From: Bacillota bacterium
GTDB taxonomy: Bacteria > Bacillota > Clostridia > Lachnospirales > Lachnospiraceae
Assembly (NCBI GenBank): GCA_023398375.1
Contig: JAEWSH010000037.1
Location: forward strand, 62,001-126,000
DNA length: 64,000 bases
Reading direction: 5' to 3'
Positions 36,527-45,396 of this stretch are shown here, one piece after another. Position 1 is the first letter of the stretch. Every line of letters starts with the position of its first letter. The notes beneath the pieces are model-generated. The model saw only the letters and a list, made by a program, of their open reading frames with translations. It was not told the origin of the DNA and made no database searches. A program made the position numbers and the translations under genes.

Positions 36527-37387
36527 CTACAACCTTTTTCTTATATTTCCCAGAAAAACAGATAACACCAGAACGCAAATTCCTAAAATTTGTACAGAAT
36601 TTAACTCTAATCTTCCTAAAAGAAAACTTGGAATCAGAGATGTTACCGGTAAAAAATTTAAATATAAGGAAGAAGTACTTAGGGAGAGCAAACTGCTGCC
36701 CTTTAAATACAGAGCATATGGAATAATCGTAGCAAATACAATTATCAGCATAAGATCTGCCAATGCCACTGCATTCAGGGGTTTCAATATATGAAAAGAA
36801 GAGCCAAAGGGTATTGTCAACAACCCTGCACTGATGAATTCAAATCCCAGTGCTGTCATTTCATTTTGTGTATGTAACCTCTTTTTGATGTGAATATACA
36901 AAACCCATGAGACATTGGCAAGTATCATCAGAATAATTCCTGTAAGATTCCATTTGAATTTTGCCTGAAAAGAAAATAAGTAAATACCAAATATGGTAAT
37001 CACTGCTGCTATAATCTGCATCCGGGCCGCTTGCTTTTTTTCCAAGACTGCATCAAAAACGATGGCTATAAATGGCAGAACGCCGCCCATAATTGCTACA
37101 AACGGAACAGAAGTAACTTTTAGTGCGTATTCGATTAAAATATAATAACCGAAGGCACCCAGCCCTCCGGTTATTATGTATGTAAAATGAAATTTTACTT
37201 TATCCCGGTTAAATGTTCCCACTAATATTGACCCGCTGAAAAAAAATCTTAAAAAAATCAACAATGCGGGTGAAAAAAACACCAGCAGACGGTCTATGAA
37301 AAACTGTGTGAGCCCCCATAAAATAACACTTAAAATGACATATCCATGATTTCTGACTTTCTGTAAGTTACAAGCATTTTGTTTCAT
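36527..37387 (-). CDS. EamA/DMT-family transporter
   Basis: This 286-residue protein has about ten hydrophobic helices in two repeats of five, the drug/metabolite transporter fold. No catalytic motif is present. It is convergent with the HAD phosphatase gene and is the last gene after the HAD/PHP/CUT1 set on the minus strand. AGCAGGAA precedes the ATG. It probably exports or imports a small metabolite; direction and substrate unknown. Confidence 0.85.
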   Translation of the reverse strand: MKQNACNLQKVRNHGYVILSVILWGLTQFFIDRLLVFFSPALLIFLRFFFSGSILVGTFNRDKVKFHFTYIITGGLGAFGYYILIEYALKVTSVPFVAIMGGVLPFIAIVFDAVLEKKQAARMQIIAAVITIFGIYLFSFQAKFKWNLTGIILMILANVSWVLYIHIKKRLHTQNEMTALGFEFISAGLLTIPFGSSFHILKPLNAVALADLMLIIVFATIIPYALYLKGSSLLSLSTSSLYLNFLPVTSLIPSFLLGRLELNSVQILGICVLVLSVFLGNIRKRL

Positions 37388-37458
37388 TTTCTATTCCTGC
37401 TATTTTTTCTGATATAATCTGTTTTCATATCGTGTAGATGCCTTATTCTAAAAATTTA

Positions 37459-38178
37459 TCAAAGAGCATAGCGCTCTATGATATCTTTGATATTTTCTAC
37501 CATTTTCTTGTTTTTCTGTTCAAATTCCTGATAATGATTGTATGTTGTCCTAATTCCGACAAATTCTGCACCCGCATTTTCTGCAAACTGCATATCTGTA
37601 ACACTATCTCCCACAATCAGAACTTCATCCATTCCGATTTTCACATTATCACAGAATCGAAGTGCCATTTGAGCGGATGGTTTTGGCTGGACACCCAATT
37701 CATCACACCCAATATAGTCGAAATATTCAAGAATTCCTGTTTTTTTCAGACTGTTATCCGTTAATTTTCTGGTGTCTGCAGTGGCAACTCCCAAAAAGTA
37801 ACCCTTTTCTTTTAAATACTTTAACAATTCTGTAACTCCATCCAATACCTTGAACTCTATATTTTGGTTTAACGCTTGCTCCTCTAATAAATCGGTCAAT
37901 TTATTTTCTTCATAAAATGATCCATTGGAAGTTTCATTTTTTGTTATTATTTGATACCACAAATTCATAATATCAGAAGTGGCAAGATATTGTATCATGC
38001 TTTCTTTTTCAAATCTATCTTCTAGAAAACCAGATATTATTTTAATTTCTTCAATTGTTTTTTTTGATATCTGATACTCCTTTTCTAATTTCTGAAAAAA
38101 ACTTTGGAAAATTGAATGCCATAATTGGTTGAATTCAATCAGGGTTCCATCTTTATCAAATAATATGCCTTTTATCAT
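37459..38178 (-). CDS. HAD-superfamily phosphatase (phosphoglycolate-phosphatase-like)
   Basis: This protein of about 239 residues has motif I F-D-K-D-G-T-L, motif II with Thr in A-T-A-D-T-R, motif III Lys in V-Q-P-K-P, and motif IV V-G-D-S-V-T-D. The start ATG (M-I-K-G) follows GGAG by 6 nt and overlaps the upstream PHP gene by 23 nt, so the two are coupled. The pairing of a PHP phosphoesterase and this phosphatase suggests stepwise removal of a phosphodiester and then a monoester. Confidence 0.88.
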   Translation of the reverse strand: MIKGILFDKDGTLIEFNQLWHSIFQSFFQKLEKEYQISKKTIEEIKIISGFLEDRFEKESMIQYLATSDIMNLWYQIITKNETSNGSFYEENKLTDLLEEQALNQNIEFKVLDGVTELLKYLKEKGYFLGVATADTRKLTDNSLKKTGILEYFDYIGCDELGVQPKPSAQMALRFCDNVKIGMDEVLIVGDSVTDMQFAENAGAEFVGIRTTYNHYQEFEQKNKKMVENIKDIIERYAL

Positions 38179-39640
38179 TGTACTCTCCAAACTTTTCTTT
38201 TAATATTTTAAATTCTGAAGCATTACACATTTTTCTATTTCGATAAATTGGATTCACATAGGCAATTACATGACCTGCTTTGTCGTAGATTCCAAAGCGC
38301 AGCCACCATGTGTCGGAATTATTTTCCATGGTAAACGCTACCGTATCATGAATCTTATCCTGGACTTTGTTTAACGGGACTTCTTTCACAATCTGATTAT
38401 TCAAGATAAAACACCCTGCCAGTTCCCTGTCTGTTCTCTCCATAGATTCTATTCCAACTGTATAGGTTATCTTTTCATCCAATAATATCTCATCTCCGGG
38501 AATATATTTTCTCTGACAGATGCAAATATCCAGAGTTACATATCTTGCTATGTAGGTATGTCCCGCTATTACAGCCTCTATCAGATTCCTGACAGACAAG
38601 CCTTTTGCAAACACATAGGTGGCCGGGTCACCATATATGGAAGGTTCCACAGCTCCCTCATATCGTTCTTCCAGTTTATTATGACTGTCACTTCCACCAA
38701 TTCCATAAATCTGCAGGCCCTCCTCCCATAAGAAATCAAGAAAAGCAACTGCTTTATCATTCGCTTCTTCTGCCGTAGGAAAAGTAGGATCACAGATTAT
38801 TTCAATGGTATTTAGTCTTGAAAGGTCAAAATCGTCATAGTTAAAGTGCCACGGCTCCATAAACATATGATTCAGAGAAAGATTTGCTTTACCTGCATAA
38901 TATTCCACTGCCATATCCCATATTTTCTGGTATATTTCTTTTTTGCTTAAATTTTTATTTAAGATATTACTATTTCGTATTTTTACGAACAATTTACTGA
39001 TGTCTTTAACCCCATGCACATTCATGTGTCCTATCGGCAATGTCAGTTCAAAGGATGGAACGGACAGGCATGGCATATTACTCTGTGTAAGCTGCATGCT
39101 GTTATGTTCGGTAAAGGCCATGAAATCCAGTTTTTGTTGTTTTAAAATTTCATTTGCTTCTAAATGAGAATTATTTCCGTCTGAATATATGGTATGTCCA
39201 TGAAAATCTCCTTTATAATAGCGATGTGTTTCTTCAAGCATTTCATCAAAATCATGAACCTTCAGATCATCCAGCTTCTGACAGTAGCTTGCATCATAAA
39301 CTTTTACTACGTCCGTTTCCATGTCTAGAATTATTTCCAGATTCTTTATTTCAACGGGGGCAAAGGAAAGAACCATTACCGTATACGTTCCTTCCTCTAA
39401 TTCATGATGAAGTGCATTTAATGTACAGTAATTATCCGATAGATACAATTCCTTTAAAAAATGATTCATTCCACTTCCAATAAATCCACACAAAATATTG
39501 TTTGGATTATAAATCTGAATGAGTGTATATTCATCCTTATCCATAACAGCAGAAACCAATATACTGCTTATTGGTTTCTGCACATGAAAATGGGTGATTT
39601 CCAATTGATTTTTAATTTTAATTTTTTTCTGTATCTTCAA
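38156..39640 (-). CDS. PHP-domain metal-dependent phosphoesterase (CehA/McbA-like)
   Basis: A 494-residue protein. The N-terminal ~140 residues are beta-rich and unassigned. The PHP domain begins at D-F-H-G-H-T-I-Y-S-D-G near 143, continues with F-T-E-H-N-S, and later has G-G-S-D-S-H-N near 305, giving the His/Asp metal ligands. Such proteins hydrolyse phosphoesters (or carbamate esters in CehA). It follows the CUT1 binding-protein gene by 70 nt. Transport plus phosphoesterase suggests uptake of a glycerophosphodiester or phospho-sugar. Confidence 0.85.
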   Translation of the reverse strand: MKIQKKIKIKNQLEITHFHVQKPISSILVSAVMDKDEYTLIQIYNPNNILCGFIGSGMNHFLKELYLSDNYCTLNALHHELEEGTYTVMVLSFAPVEIKNLEIILDMETDVVKVYDASYCQKLDDLKVHDFDEMLEETHRYYKGDFHGHTIYSDGNNSHLEANEILKQQKLDFMAFTEHNSMQLTQSNMPCLSVPSFELTLPIGHMNVHGVKDISKLFVKIRNSNILNKNLSKKEIYQKIWDMAVEYYAGKANLSLNHMFMEPWHFNYDDFDLSRLNTIEIICDPTFPTAEEANDKAVAFLDFLWEEGLQIYGIGGSDSHNKLEERYEGAVEPSIYGDPATYVFAKGLSVRNLIEAVIAGHTYIARYVTLDICICQRKYIPGDEILLDEKITYTVGIESMERTDRELAGCFILNNQIVKEVPLNKVQDKIHDTVAFTMENNSDTWWLRFGIYDKAGHVIAYVNPIYRNRKMCNASEFKILKEKFGEYNDKRHII

Positions 39641-39709
39641 TTTCTCACCTTGTATTATTATTTTTTACTTTCTACAGGGACCATCACTGTTATCTCCTGT
39701 TGGTCTTGA

Positions 39710-41092
39710 TTATTTGTTTACTTTATCCAATGCCGTCTGCGCTATTTTTGCAGCATAGTCTAAGGCTTCCTGCGCTGAGACATTTTCAATCTGAATCTTG
39801 TCTACCGCATCAGTCAGGGCCGATGTTATAGCACCTCCTGTCGGATCTACAAACTCAGGTACTGCATAAAGATCGATCTGTTTTAATGCAACGTCTGCAT
39901 CTGGATTTGTCTTTAAGTATGTCTGATAGTCTGCAAGTTCAAGTACAGAATTACGCACAGCCGCATAACCTGTTTCCATCGAGAATTTTGCTGTATTTTC
40001 TGTATTGGTAGCATATGCAACAAATTCTGCTGCGCCTTTCTTTTGTTCTTCTGTAAGATTGGAAGATTTCGGAATATAATACATTACACTTGAAAAATAT
40101 GGAGCTGGATCATGATCTTCCCAACCTGGCTGCATGGCAACTGCAAACTCAGTCTTATATCCATCTGCCTTTGCTTTGGTAATTGCATCCAGCGCAATGG
40201 TGTAGTCTCCCGGAGAACCTGTGTAGCCTAGCGAAACTCCATAAACCCAGTCATCCATGGTTTTGTACCAGTATTCCCAGCCTTGTCCGCCTGAATGGAT
40301 TGCCATAGATTTATCTTCGTTAATCCATTTTCTGAACTGATCAAATACCGCAACCCATGTTGCGTCATTAATTAATACCGTTTTGCCATCATCCGAAATA
40401 AATTGACCGCCTGCACTGGATACAACATCAATCATATTTCCGTACCCCCACATAGGTTCCCAAATATACTGAACTTTTCCTTTTCCAGTGTCTATTCCAA
40501 CTACTTTGTTCTTAAGAGATTCCAAAGACTGCCATGAACTTAAATCCGCTTCTGTGTATCCTGCTTCATCAAGAATAGCTTTGTTATAATACAGTACTTG
40601 AGAAGTGCCATAAGCGGGTGCAAAAACCATTTTCCCATCTCTGTTAGCCGCATTCATAAAGCCTCCAACAATATCTTCCTTATTATAATTTTCTGGCATA
40701 TAATCTTCAAAGTTCTCTACCAGACCTTTCTGATAAAAAGTATCCTGTGAACCACCTGCAACTAATGCAGGTACATTTTTTGCAACATATGCTGCCTGAA
40801 GTTTCTCATCAATTTCTGTATAGCTTCCAATAATAACAGGTTTTATTACATATTCTGACTGCGATGCATTATAAGATTCAATGATACTTTGAAGAGAATC
40901 TCCAAGCGTCCCCCCCAATGCATGCCAGAATTCAATTTCGACAGGTGCATCCACAGTGGCTGCTGCCTCTTCCTGTGAAGCACTCGCTGCATCGCCGGCC
41001 GCTGGTTGCGTAACCTTATTTGCAGAGCATCCTGTCAATGCTGATACCAAAAGCGTTGATGTTAAAATTGCACTTACAATTTTTTTCTTCAT
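39710..41092 (-). CDS. Extracellular solute-binding lipoprotein (CUT1, UgpB-like)
   Basis: This protein of about 460 residues has lipobox S-A-L-T-G-C and an Ala/Glu-rich linker. The solute-binding domain opens V-E-I-E-F-W-H-A-L-G-G, wording typical of UgpB-type glycerol-3-phosphate/glycerophosphodiester binders; this is suggestive, not proof. Start M-K-K-K-I has AGGAGG 6 nt before it; the 47 open codons upstream are not used. The two permease genes precede it, and the PHP and HAD phosphatases follow. Confidence 0.88.
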   Translation of the reverse strand: MKKKIVSAILTSTLLVSALTGCSANKVTQPAAGDAASASQEEAAATVDAPVEIEFWHALGGTLGDSLQSIIESYNASQSEYVIKPVIIGSYTEIDEKLQAAYVAKNVPALVAGGSQDTFYQKGLVENFEDYMPENYNKEDIVGGFMNAANRDGKMVFAPAYGTSQVLYYNKAILDEAGYTEADLSSWQSLESLKNKVVGIDTGKGKVQYIWEPMWGYGNMIDVVSSAGGQFISDDGKTVLINDATWVAVFDQFRKWINEDKSMAIHSGGQGWEYWYKTMDDWVYGVSLGYTGSPGDYTIALDAITKAKADGYKTEFAVAMQPGWEDHDPAPYFSSVMYYIPKSSNLTEEQKKGAAEFVAYATNTENTAKFSMETGYAAVRNSVLELADYQTYLKTNPDADVALKQIDLYAVPEFVDPTGGAITSALTDAVDKIQIENVSAQEALDYAAKIAQTALDKVNK

Positions 41093-41115
41093 TTTCTTCC
41101 TCCTCGTTTTTACCT

Positions 41116-41973
41116 TTAAAATTTTACGCCGCTGTCTTGTGAAATGGCTGCTACCAACCACTTCTGTGCTACAATCAGGATTACGATAATTGGAAGCGTG
41201 GCAACGGTACTTGCCAGCATAATCTGAGACCAATTCATTCCGTAAGCTCCTTCCTGTATAAAAAATTGTCTTAAGCCCTGAGATATCAAATATTTCTCTT
41301 GACTGTTCAGCATAATGCTAGGCCACATATAACTATTGTAAATCTGTATAAAAGTTAATAAGCCCACAGAACACATTGCTGATTTATTCAAAGGCAATAT
41401 GATGTGATATAATATTGACCAATGATTCGCTCCATCAATTTTTGCAGCTTCCACAAAATCAAAGCTTGTTTTCATAAAAGACTGCCTTAAGTAGAACACT
41501 ACAAATACATTTGCCAGATAGGAAAATATCAGACCTGACAGACTATCCAGCATATTCATCCGTGCCAGAATCACATAGGCCGGCACATAAGTTACCGCTC
41601 CCGGAAGCATATAAGTAATCAGTATCAAATAAAAAAGCACATTCATTGTTTTATTTTTTAGAAAAACCACTGCATAGGCAAATAGTCCACTCACTATTAG
41701 AATGAAAAAGGTTCCTATAATACTGACAAAAAAACTATTGCTCAAATATCTGCCTAATTTAATTTCGCCTAGATTCTGTATCAGCATGGAAAAATTAATT
41801 TTATCAGGCAGCAATTCATAAGGTGTTTGCCATATTTCATTATTTGTTTTAAAGGATCCAAATACCATCCACAAAAAAGGAAAAGCAAAAAGAAAAGAAA
41901 TCGCTGTTAAAAATATATATTTGAATCCGTTCCGTATTTTCTTATTCATTCTTACGCTCTTATATTTATTCAT
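41116..41973 (-). CDS. ABC transporter permease, MalG/UgpE type
   Basis: This 285-residue protein has six hydrophobic helices and an EAA loop (E-A-A-K-I-D-G-A-N, then I-L-P-L-N-K-S). It overlaps the MalF-type gene by 8 nt. With that protein and the following binding protein it forms a CUT1 importer. No ATPase gene is present in the cluster. Confidence 0.9.
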   Translation of the reverse strand: MNKYKSVRMNKKIRNGFKYIFLTAISFLFAFPFLWMVFGSFKTNNEIWQTPYELLPDKINFSMLIQNLGEIKLGRYLSNSFFVSIIGTFFILIVSGLFAYAVVFLKNKTMNVLFYLILITYMLPGAVTYVPAYVILARMNMLDSLSGLIFSYLANVFVVFYLRQSFMKTSFDFVEAAKIDGANHWSILYHIILPLNKSAMCSVGLLTFIQIYNSYMWPSIMLNSQEKYLISQGLRQFFIQEGAYGMNWSQIMLASTVATLPIIVILIVAQKWLVAAISQDSGVKF

Positions 41974-42835
41974 AATGCACCCACCTTTTACTAAACCTGT
42001 TACTAATAAAAGTTAACAGTGCGATGATTATCACAATGACCATTGCGACTGCATTGGCAGATCCCATTTGAAAATTCTGAAAGGATTTTTTATAAAACAA
42101 GTACAATAATGTTGTGGTGCTTCCCCCCGGGCCGCCCTGCGTCATAATCTGAATCTGATCGTATACCTGTATTGCCTGAATCATGTTCGTAATGAACAGA
42201 AAAAAAGTGGTTGGTGAAATATAGACCAAGGTAATGTGATATATTTTGTCAAAATAGGACGCTCCGTCAATATCGGCTGCTTCATATAAAGTTCTAGATA
42301 CTTGAGACAAAGCCCCAATATAGAACAAAAATGTCCATCCTATAGATTTCCAGATTGTAAATATGACCACCGCTGCCATAGCCGTACTGCTACTTTGAAG
42401 CCAAGGAAGCGGCTGCATATGCAACCAGCTTAAAATATAATTGGCAAAACCTCTCTCAGGTTCGTAGATCCAGGACCACACCATAGATACAGCAACCGTT
42501 GGCGTAATCCATGGACTAAAGATAATCGTCCTAAACAATTTGTTTCCTATGAATTCTTTTTCAAAAAGCAATGCTAATAAAAAACCTATCACAATGGTTG
42601 GAATAATGGTACCAAAAGCAAATCCGAACGTATTAAATAATGCTTTCATAAATTCTGTGTCGCTATACATATCCGTATAATTATTGAATCCAACGAAATT
42701 GATTTCTGTGGATATATAATCCCAATCTGTAAAGCTAATAGAAAGTGCCATCAACAACGGTATGATCCAAAACAGAAACAATGGTATTAAAAAAGGCAGA
42801 CAAAAGCCAATTCTTGTTAAGTTATTTCTCTTCAT
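41966..42835 (-). CDS. ABC transporter permease, MalF/UgpA type
   Basis: This 289-residue protein has six hydrophobic helices and an EAA-type loop (E-A-A-D-I-D-G-A-S). It is the first gene of the DeoR-controlled CUT1 operon. Upstream, a promoter (TTTACA, 18 nt, TATACT) lies between the arms of a 20-bp inverted repeat, one arm covering the -10. AGGAG is present before the start. Confidence 0.9.
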   Translation of the reverse strand: MKRNNLTRIGFCLPFLIPLFLFWIIPLLMALSISFTDWDYISTEINFVGFNNYTDMYSDTEFMKALFNTFGFAFGTIIPTIVIGFLLALLFEKEFIGNKLFRTIIFSPWITPTVAVSMVWSWIYEPERGFANYILSWLHMQPLPWLQSSSTAMAAVVIFTIWKSIGWTFLFYIGALSQVSRTLYEAADIDGASYFDKIYHITLVYISPTTFFLFITNMIQAIQVYDQIQIMTQGGPGGSTTTLLYLFYKKSFQNFQMGSANAVAMVIVIIIALLTFISNRFSKRWVHYE

Positions 42836-42880
42836 TTATAATCTCCTTCTCTGTTGTCAAACTCATCATATCACACAAGC

Positions 42881-42952
42881 AAAAATAAAGTATAAAAGCA
42901 TCGTAAAGAATATGTAAATTCTTTTTTTATTTTGCTTTTATACTTTATTTTT
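42881..42952. promoter_or_regulatory. 20-bp inverted repeat, candidate DeoR operator pair
   Basis: Arms 42881-42900 and 42933-42952 are exact complements, centre to centre about 52 nt apart. Each arm contains AAAGTATAAAAGCA. One arm covers the -10 of the importer promoter; the other lies upstream of its -35. This fits looping repression by the DeoR-type protein encoded next door. Confidence 0.6.
42889..42918 (-). promoter_or_regulatory. Promoter of the DeoR-linked CUT1 operon
   Basis: TTTACA (42913-42918) and TATACT (42889-42894) on the minus strand with 18-nt spacing, about 55 nt before the MalF-type start. Confidence 0.6.
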
Positions 42953-42976
42953 TTGTTTTTATTTTGTTTTTATTGG

Positions 42977-43774
42977 TCAAACTATAAAATATGTCACGTG
43001 TTTTTGTTCTAGCACATTCCTGTACTCTTCTGACATCGGCATATTTGTAATCAGGCTGTCTATTTCTTTTAAGGAAATAACATTATATGTTGACTTTAAG
43101 TCAAATTTACTCTGGTCAATAAGCAGTATTTTGTTTCTTGCCTGTTTTTTCAGGGTCTTGATTGTTGTATAAGCCTGATAGTCCACATTCGTTCCGCCTA
43201 TATTACTGTCAAAGGCATCCACTGAAAAAATAAGATGATCGTAATTTAATTCTGCAATATTCTGATTAAAAAAAGTGCCATAAGTCATCATAATGTTAGC
43301 ATCTACTTCACCCCCAATGAAAATAAAACGGTGTCCCTGCTCTCTGAACATAATCTCATAACCATCAATAATATAGCGAACTAGAAATCCAATAGAATGT
43401 GTCACTACTGTCAGATTTTTTTTCTGATTCAAATAATTCAGCAGATAAATAACGGTAGATCCCGAGTCTACATAGATGCAGTCTCCATCTGAAATTAATT
43501 CCAGTGCCTTAAAACAGATTTTTTTCTTTTCTTCCATATGAACGACTTCTCTCTCATGGAAAAAATAATTTTTATTATATTTACTCTGATCTTTTTTTCG
43601 AATGCCTCCATGAGTCCTTTCCCAGCCCTGATCCTTAGAAAGAAAATCAAAGTCAGATCTAATAGTTTCCGTTGTCACCTTGAACAGATTTGCCATCTGA
43701 AGTACATTTACTTCTCCTTCACTCTGAATAATCCGCATGATTTCTAATCTTCGTTTATCCACCTTTGAATTCAT
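42977..43774 (-). CDS. DeoR-family transcriptional regulator
   Basis: This 265-residue protein has a DeoR helix-turn-helix at about 15-50 (V-N-V-L-Q-M-A-N-L-F-K-V-T-T-E-T-I-R-S-D), followed by T-H-G-G. The sugar-phosphate-sensing DeoRC domain carries D-S-G-S-T (about 100-104) and a C-terminal S-V-D-A-F-D. It lies 141 nt upstream of the importer genes on the same strand. The inverted repeat in that gap, and a dyad upstream of its own start, are candidate operators. The inducer is probably a phosphorylated sugar. Confidence 0.9.
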   Translation of the reverse strand: MNSKVDKRRLEIMRIIQSEGEVNVLQMANLFKVTTETIRSDFDFLSKDQGWERTHGGIRKKDQSKYNKNYFFHEREVVHMEEKKKICFKALELISDGDCIYVDSGSTVIYLLNYLNQKKNLTVVTHSIGFLVRYIIDGYEIMFREQGHRFIFIGGEVDANIMMTYGTFFNQNIAELNYDHLIFSVDAFDSNIGGTNVDYQAYTTIKTLKKQARNKILLIDQSKFDLKSTYNVISLKEIDSLITNMPMSEEYRNVLEQKHVTYFIV

Positions 43775-43836
43775 CTTGTCTCCCCTCTTCTCATTCCTCT
43801 AACCTTATGCTATTATACTTCAATAAGAAATGGTGA

Positions 43837-43879
43837 TTTTCAGACGTCTTTTTAGTATACCTAAAAATCGGTCTGAAAA
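43837..43879. promoter_or_regulatory. Near-perfect dyad upstream of the DeoR gene
   Basis: Arms TTTTCAGAC and GTCTGAAAA enclose a second pair TTTTTAG/CTAAAAA, with only a 3x3 internal mismatch between. It lies 63-105 nt before the DeoR start and next to a TATAAT read on that strand. Candidate autoregulatory site. Confidence 0.45.
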
Positions 43880-43971
43880 GCCTGTTACAGTCTGATTATA
43901 TATGCTCATAACAGAAAATGAAAGTGTACAAATTTCACATTAAAAACTTGAAAATATGGTAGGAGGGTCAT

Positions 43972-44055
43972 ATGCTCGACCCCGATTTTACAGCTATTTG
44001 TTCTCTGTCGAGAAACTCCATCATACTCAACAGGCTAAAGCCCATAACAAAATGA
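43972..44055 (+). CDS. Possible micro-ORF (27 aa)
   Basis: ATG preceded by TAGGAGGG at 4-nt spacing; the frame begins M-L-D-P-D-F-T. It has no similarity I recognise, and its only support is the ribosome site. The opposite strand is also open here. Low confidence. Confidence 0.2.
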   Translation: MLDPDFTAICSLSRNSIILNRLKPITK

Positions 44056-44082
44056 ATCGGCAAGCCGCTTTCATTTGTCATG

Positions 44083-44124
44083 AATTAAAAATAAGTCTAT
44101 TCTCTAATAGACTTATTTTTAATT
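44083..44124. terminator. 19-bp perfect hairpin, terminator of the enolase/PTS/GH4 genes
   Basis: Arms 44083-44101 and 44106-44124 are exact complements with a 4-nt loop. The arms end in A-rich/T-rich tracts on both sides, so it can terminate transcription in both directions. It lies about 90 nt past the enolase-family stop codon. Confidence 0.85.
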
Positions 44125-44211
44125 ATACTATTTAGTTGCATACAGCTATAACGAACAATATTTCTTACTTTGTGCTTCTACATAGGCATTGTTAATTATA
44201 ATAATTAATCT

Positions 44212-45384
44212 CTAATTCACTATGATCTTCGTACATTTATTAATGATTTCTTCGGGAATATCTTGTCCTATACCAGGGCGATCGGGTATATTAATGTAAC
44301 CATCGACTGGTTGATCATCATATGTTCCTAAATTCCTAGTAAAATCACTCATATTCCCAACATGATATTCATGGATGCAAAAATTTGGAATAACAGCTTC
44401 AATTTGAAGTGCAGCTGCGTTAGAGATTGGTCCCCCGCAAACATGCGGCTGAACTAACACGTCATAAATTTGTGCCATATCACATATCTTCTTTGCTTCA
44501 GATATACCTCCACAATTAGCAATATCAGGCTGTATAACATCCAGAGATCTTCTTTCTAGAAATGGACGATACCCATATCTTGAATATATTCGCTCGCCAG
44601 CCGCCAATGGGATATTCGTTTTTTTCTTTAATAATGACATTAACTCAGAATTTAACGAACCACAAGGCTCTTCCATATAAAAAATATTTAAGTCCTCAAC
44701 GAGTTTACTAATTTGTAATGCTGCATTAATATCTGTCTTTGCATGAAGCTCTAATATAATATCCATTGTATTACCGACAGCGTTTCTAATGGCCACTAAT
44801 CGTTCTTTACATAAGTTCAACTTATCATGGGTTAGCAATCCATCATTTCGGTAATTCTTTTTCCCAAGTTCATCCCTCTGTAGCGGATCAATTTTCAAGG
44901 CCGTATAACCATCTGCTCTAGCTTTTTCAGCAGCTTCCCCATATTCTTTAATTCCACCTAATGGATGAGAATTTTTATCCCAATCAAATTGAATCTGACT
45001 TGCATAGGCTCTTACTTTATCCCGCATTTTTCCACCTAAAAGCTCATAAACTGGTACACCTAATACCTTACCTTTTATATCCCAAAGTGCAATGTCAATA
45101 GCACTAATAGCGGAAAAAATCACAGTTCCTCCACCCAGTCCCCAAAAAGTTTCTTTATGAAGTTGATTCCAGATTTTCTCTATGTGCATTGGATTTTGTC
45201 CAATAATTAATTTAGCAAAGTCCTGGATTTGTCCAATCGCTCCTAGTTTGGAATTTCCATAAGCCAAACCGGCTTCTCCAAATCCATAAATCCCCTCATT
45301 GGTATTTATCCGTATAAAAATCGGTTCATTTGGCGCACTTTTATCAAAATCTGCACAATATACTTCCACATTTGTTATTTTCAT
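44212..45384 (-). CDS. Enolase superfamily sugar-acid dehydratase (mandelate racemase/galactonate dehydratase-like)
   Basis: This 390-residue protein has an N-terminal cap domain (I-R-I-N-T-N-E-G) and a barrel with metal ligands in I-I-L-E-L-H, F-Y-M-E-E-P and A-A-G-E-R. The C-terminal V-Q-P-H-V supplies the conserved His. Family members dehydrate acid sugars such as galactonate, gluconate or mannonate to 2-keto-3-deoxy acids. Coming 13 nt after the PTS gene, it is unusual in a beta-glucoside cluster. The specific acid sugar is not determined. Confidence 0.87.
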   Translation of the reverse strand: MKITNVEVYCADFDKSAPNEPIFIRINTNEGIYGFGEAGLAYGNSKLGAIGQIQDFAKLIIGQNPMHIEKIWNQLHKETFWGLGGGTVIFSAISAIDIALWDIKGKVLGVPVYELLGGKMRDKVRAYASQIQFDWDKNSHPLGGIKEYGEAAEKARADGYTALKIDPLQRDELGKKNYRNDGLLTHDKLNLCKERLVAIRNAVGNTMDIILELHAKTDINAALQISKLVEDLNIFYMEEPCGSLNSELMSLLKKKTNIPLAAGERIYSRYGYRPFLERRSLDVIQPDIANCGGISEAKKICDMAQIYDVLVQPHVCGGPISNAAALQIEAVIPNFCIHEYHVGNMSDFTRNLGTYDDQPVDGYINIPDRPGIGQDIPEEIINKCTKIIVN

Positions 45385-45396
45385 TTTTATGCCTCT

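Larger units (their letters stand above)
43775..44211. other. Intergenic region before the enolase-superfamily gene
   Basis: 437 nt without a long gene. It holds a large dyad near the DeoR promoter, a 27-codon plus-strand frame with a good ribosome site, and a long hairpin terminator, all listed separately. Positions 43990-44080 read through on the minus strand as a 36-codon frame with no recognised relatives. Confidence 0.6.

Noticed and set aside
43990..44080. 36-codon minus-strand frame as a transposase remnant
   Set aside because: No transposase motif and no inverted-repeat ends; similarity not recognised.
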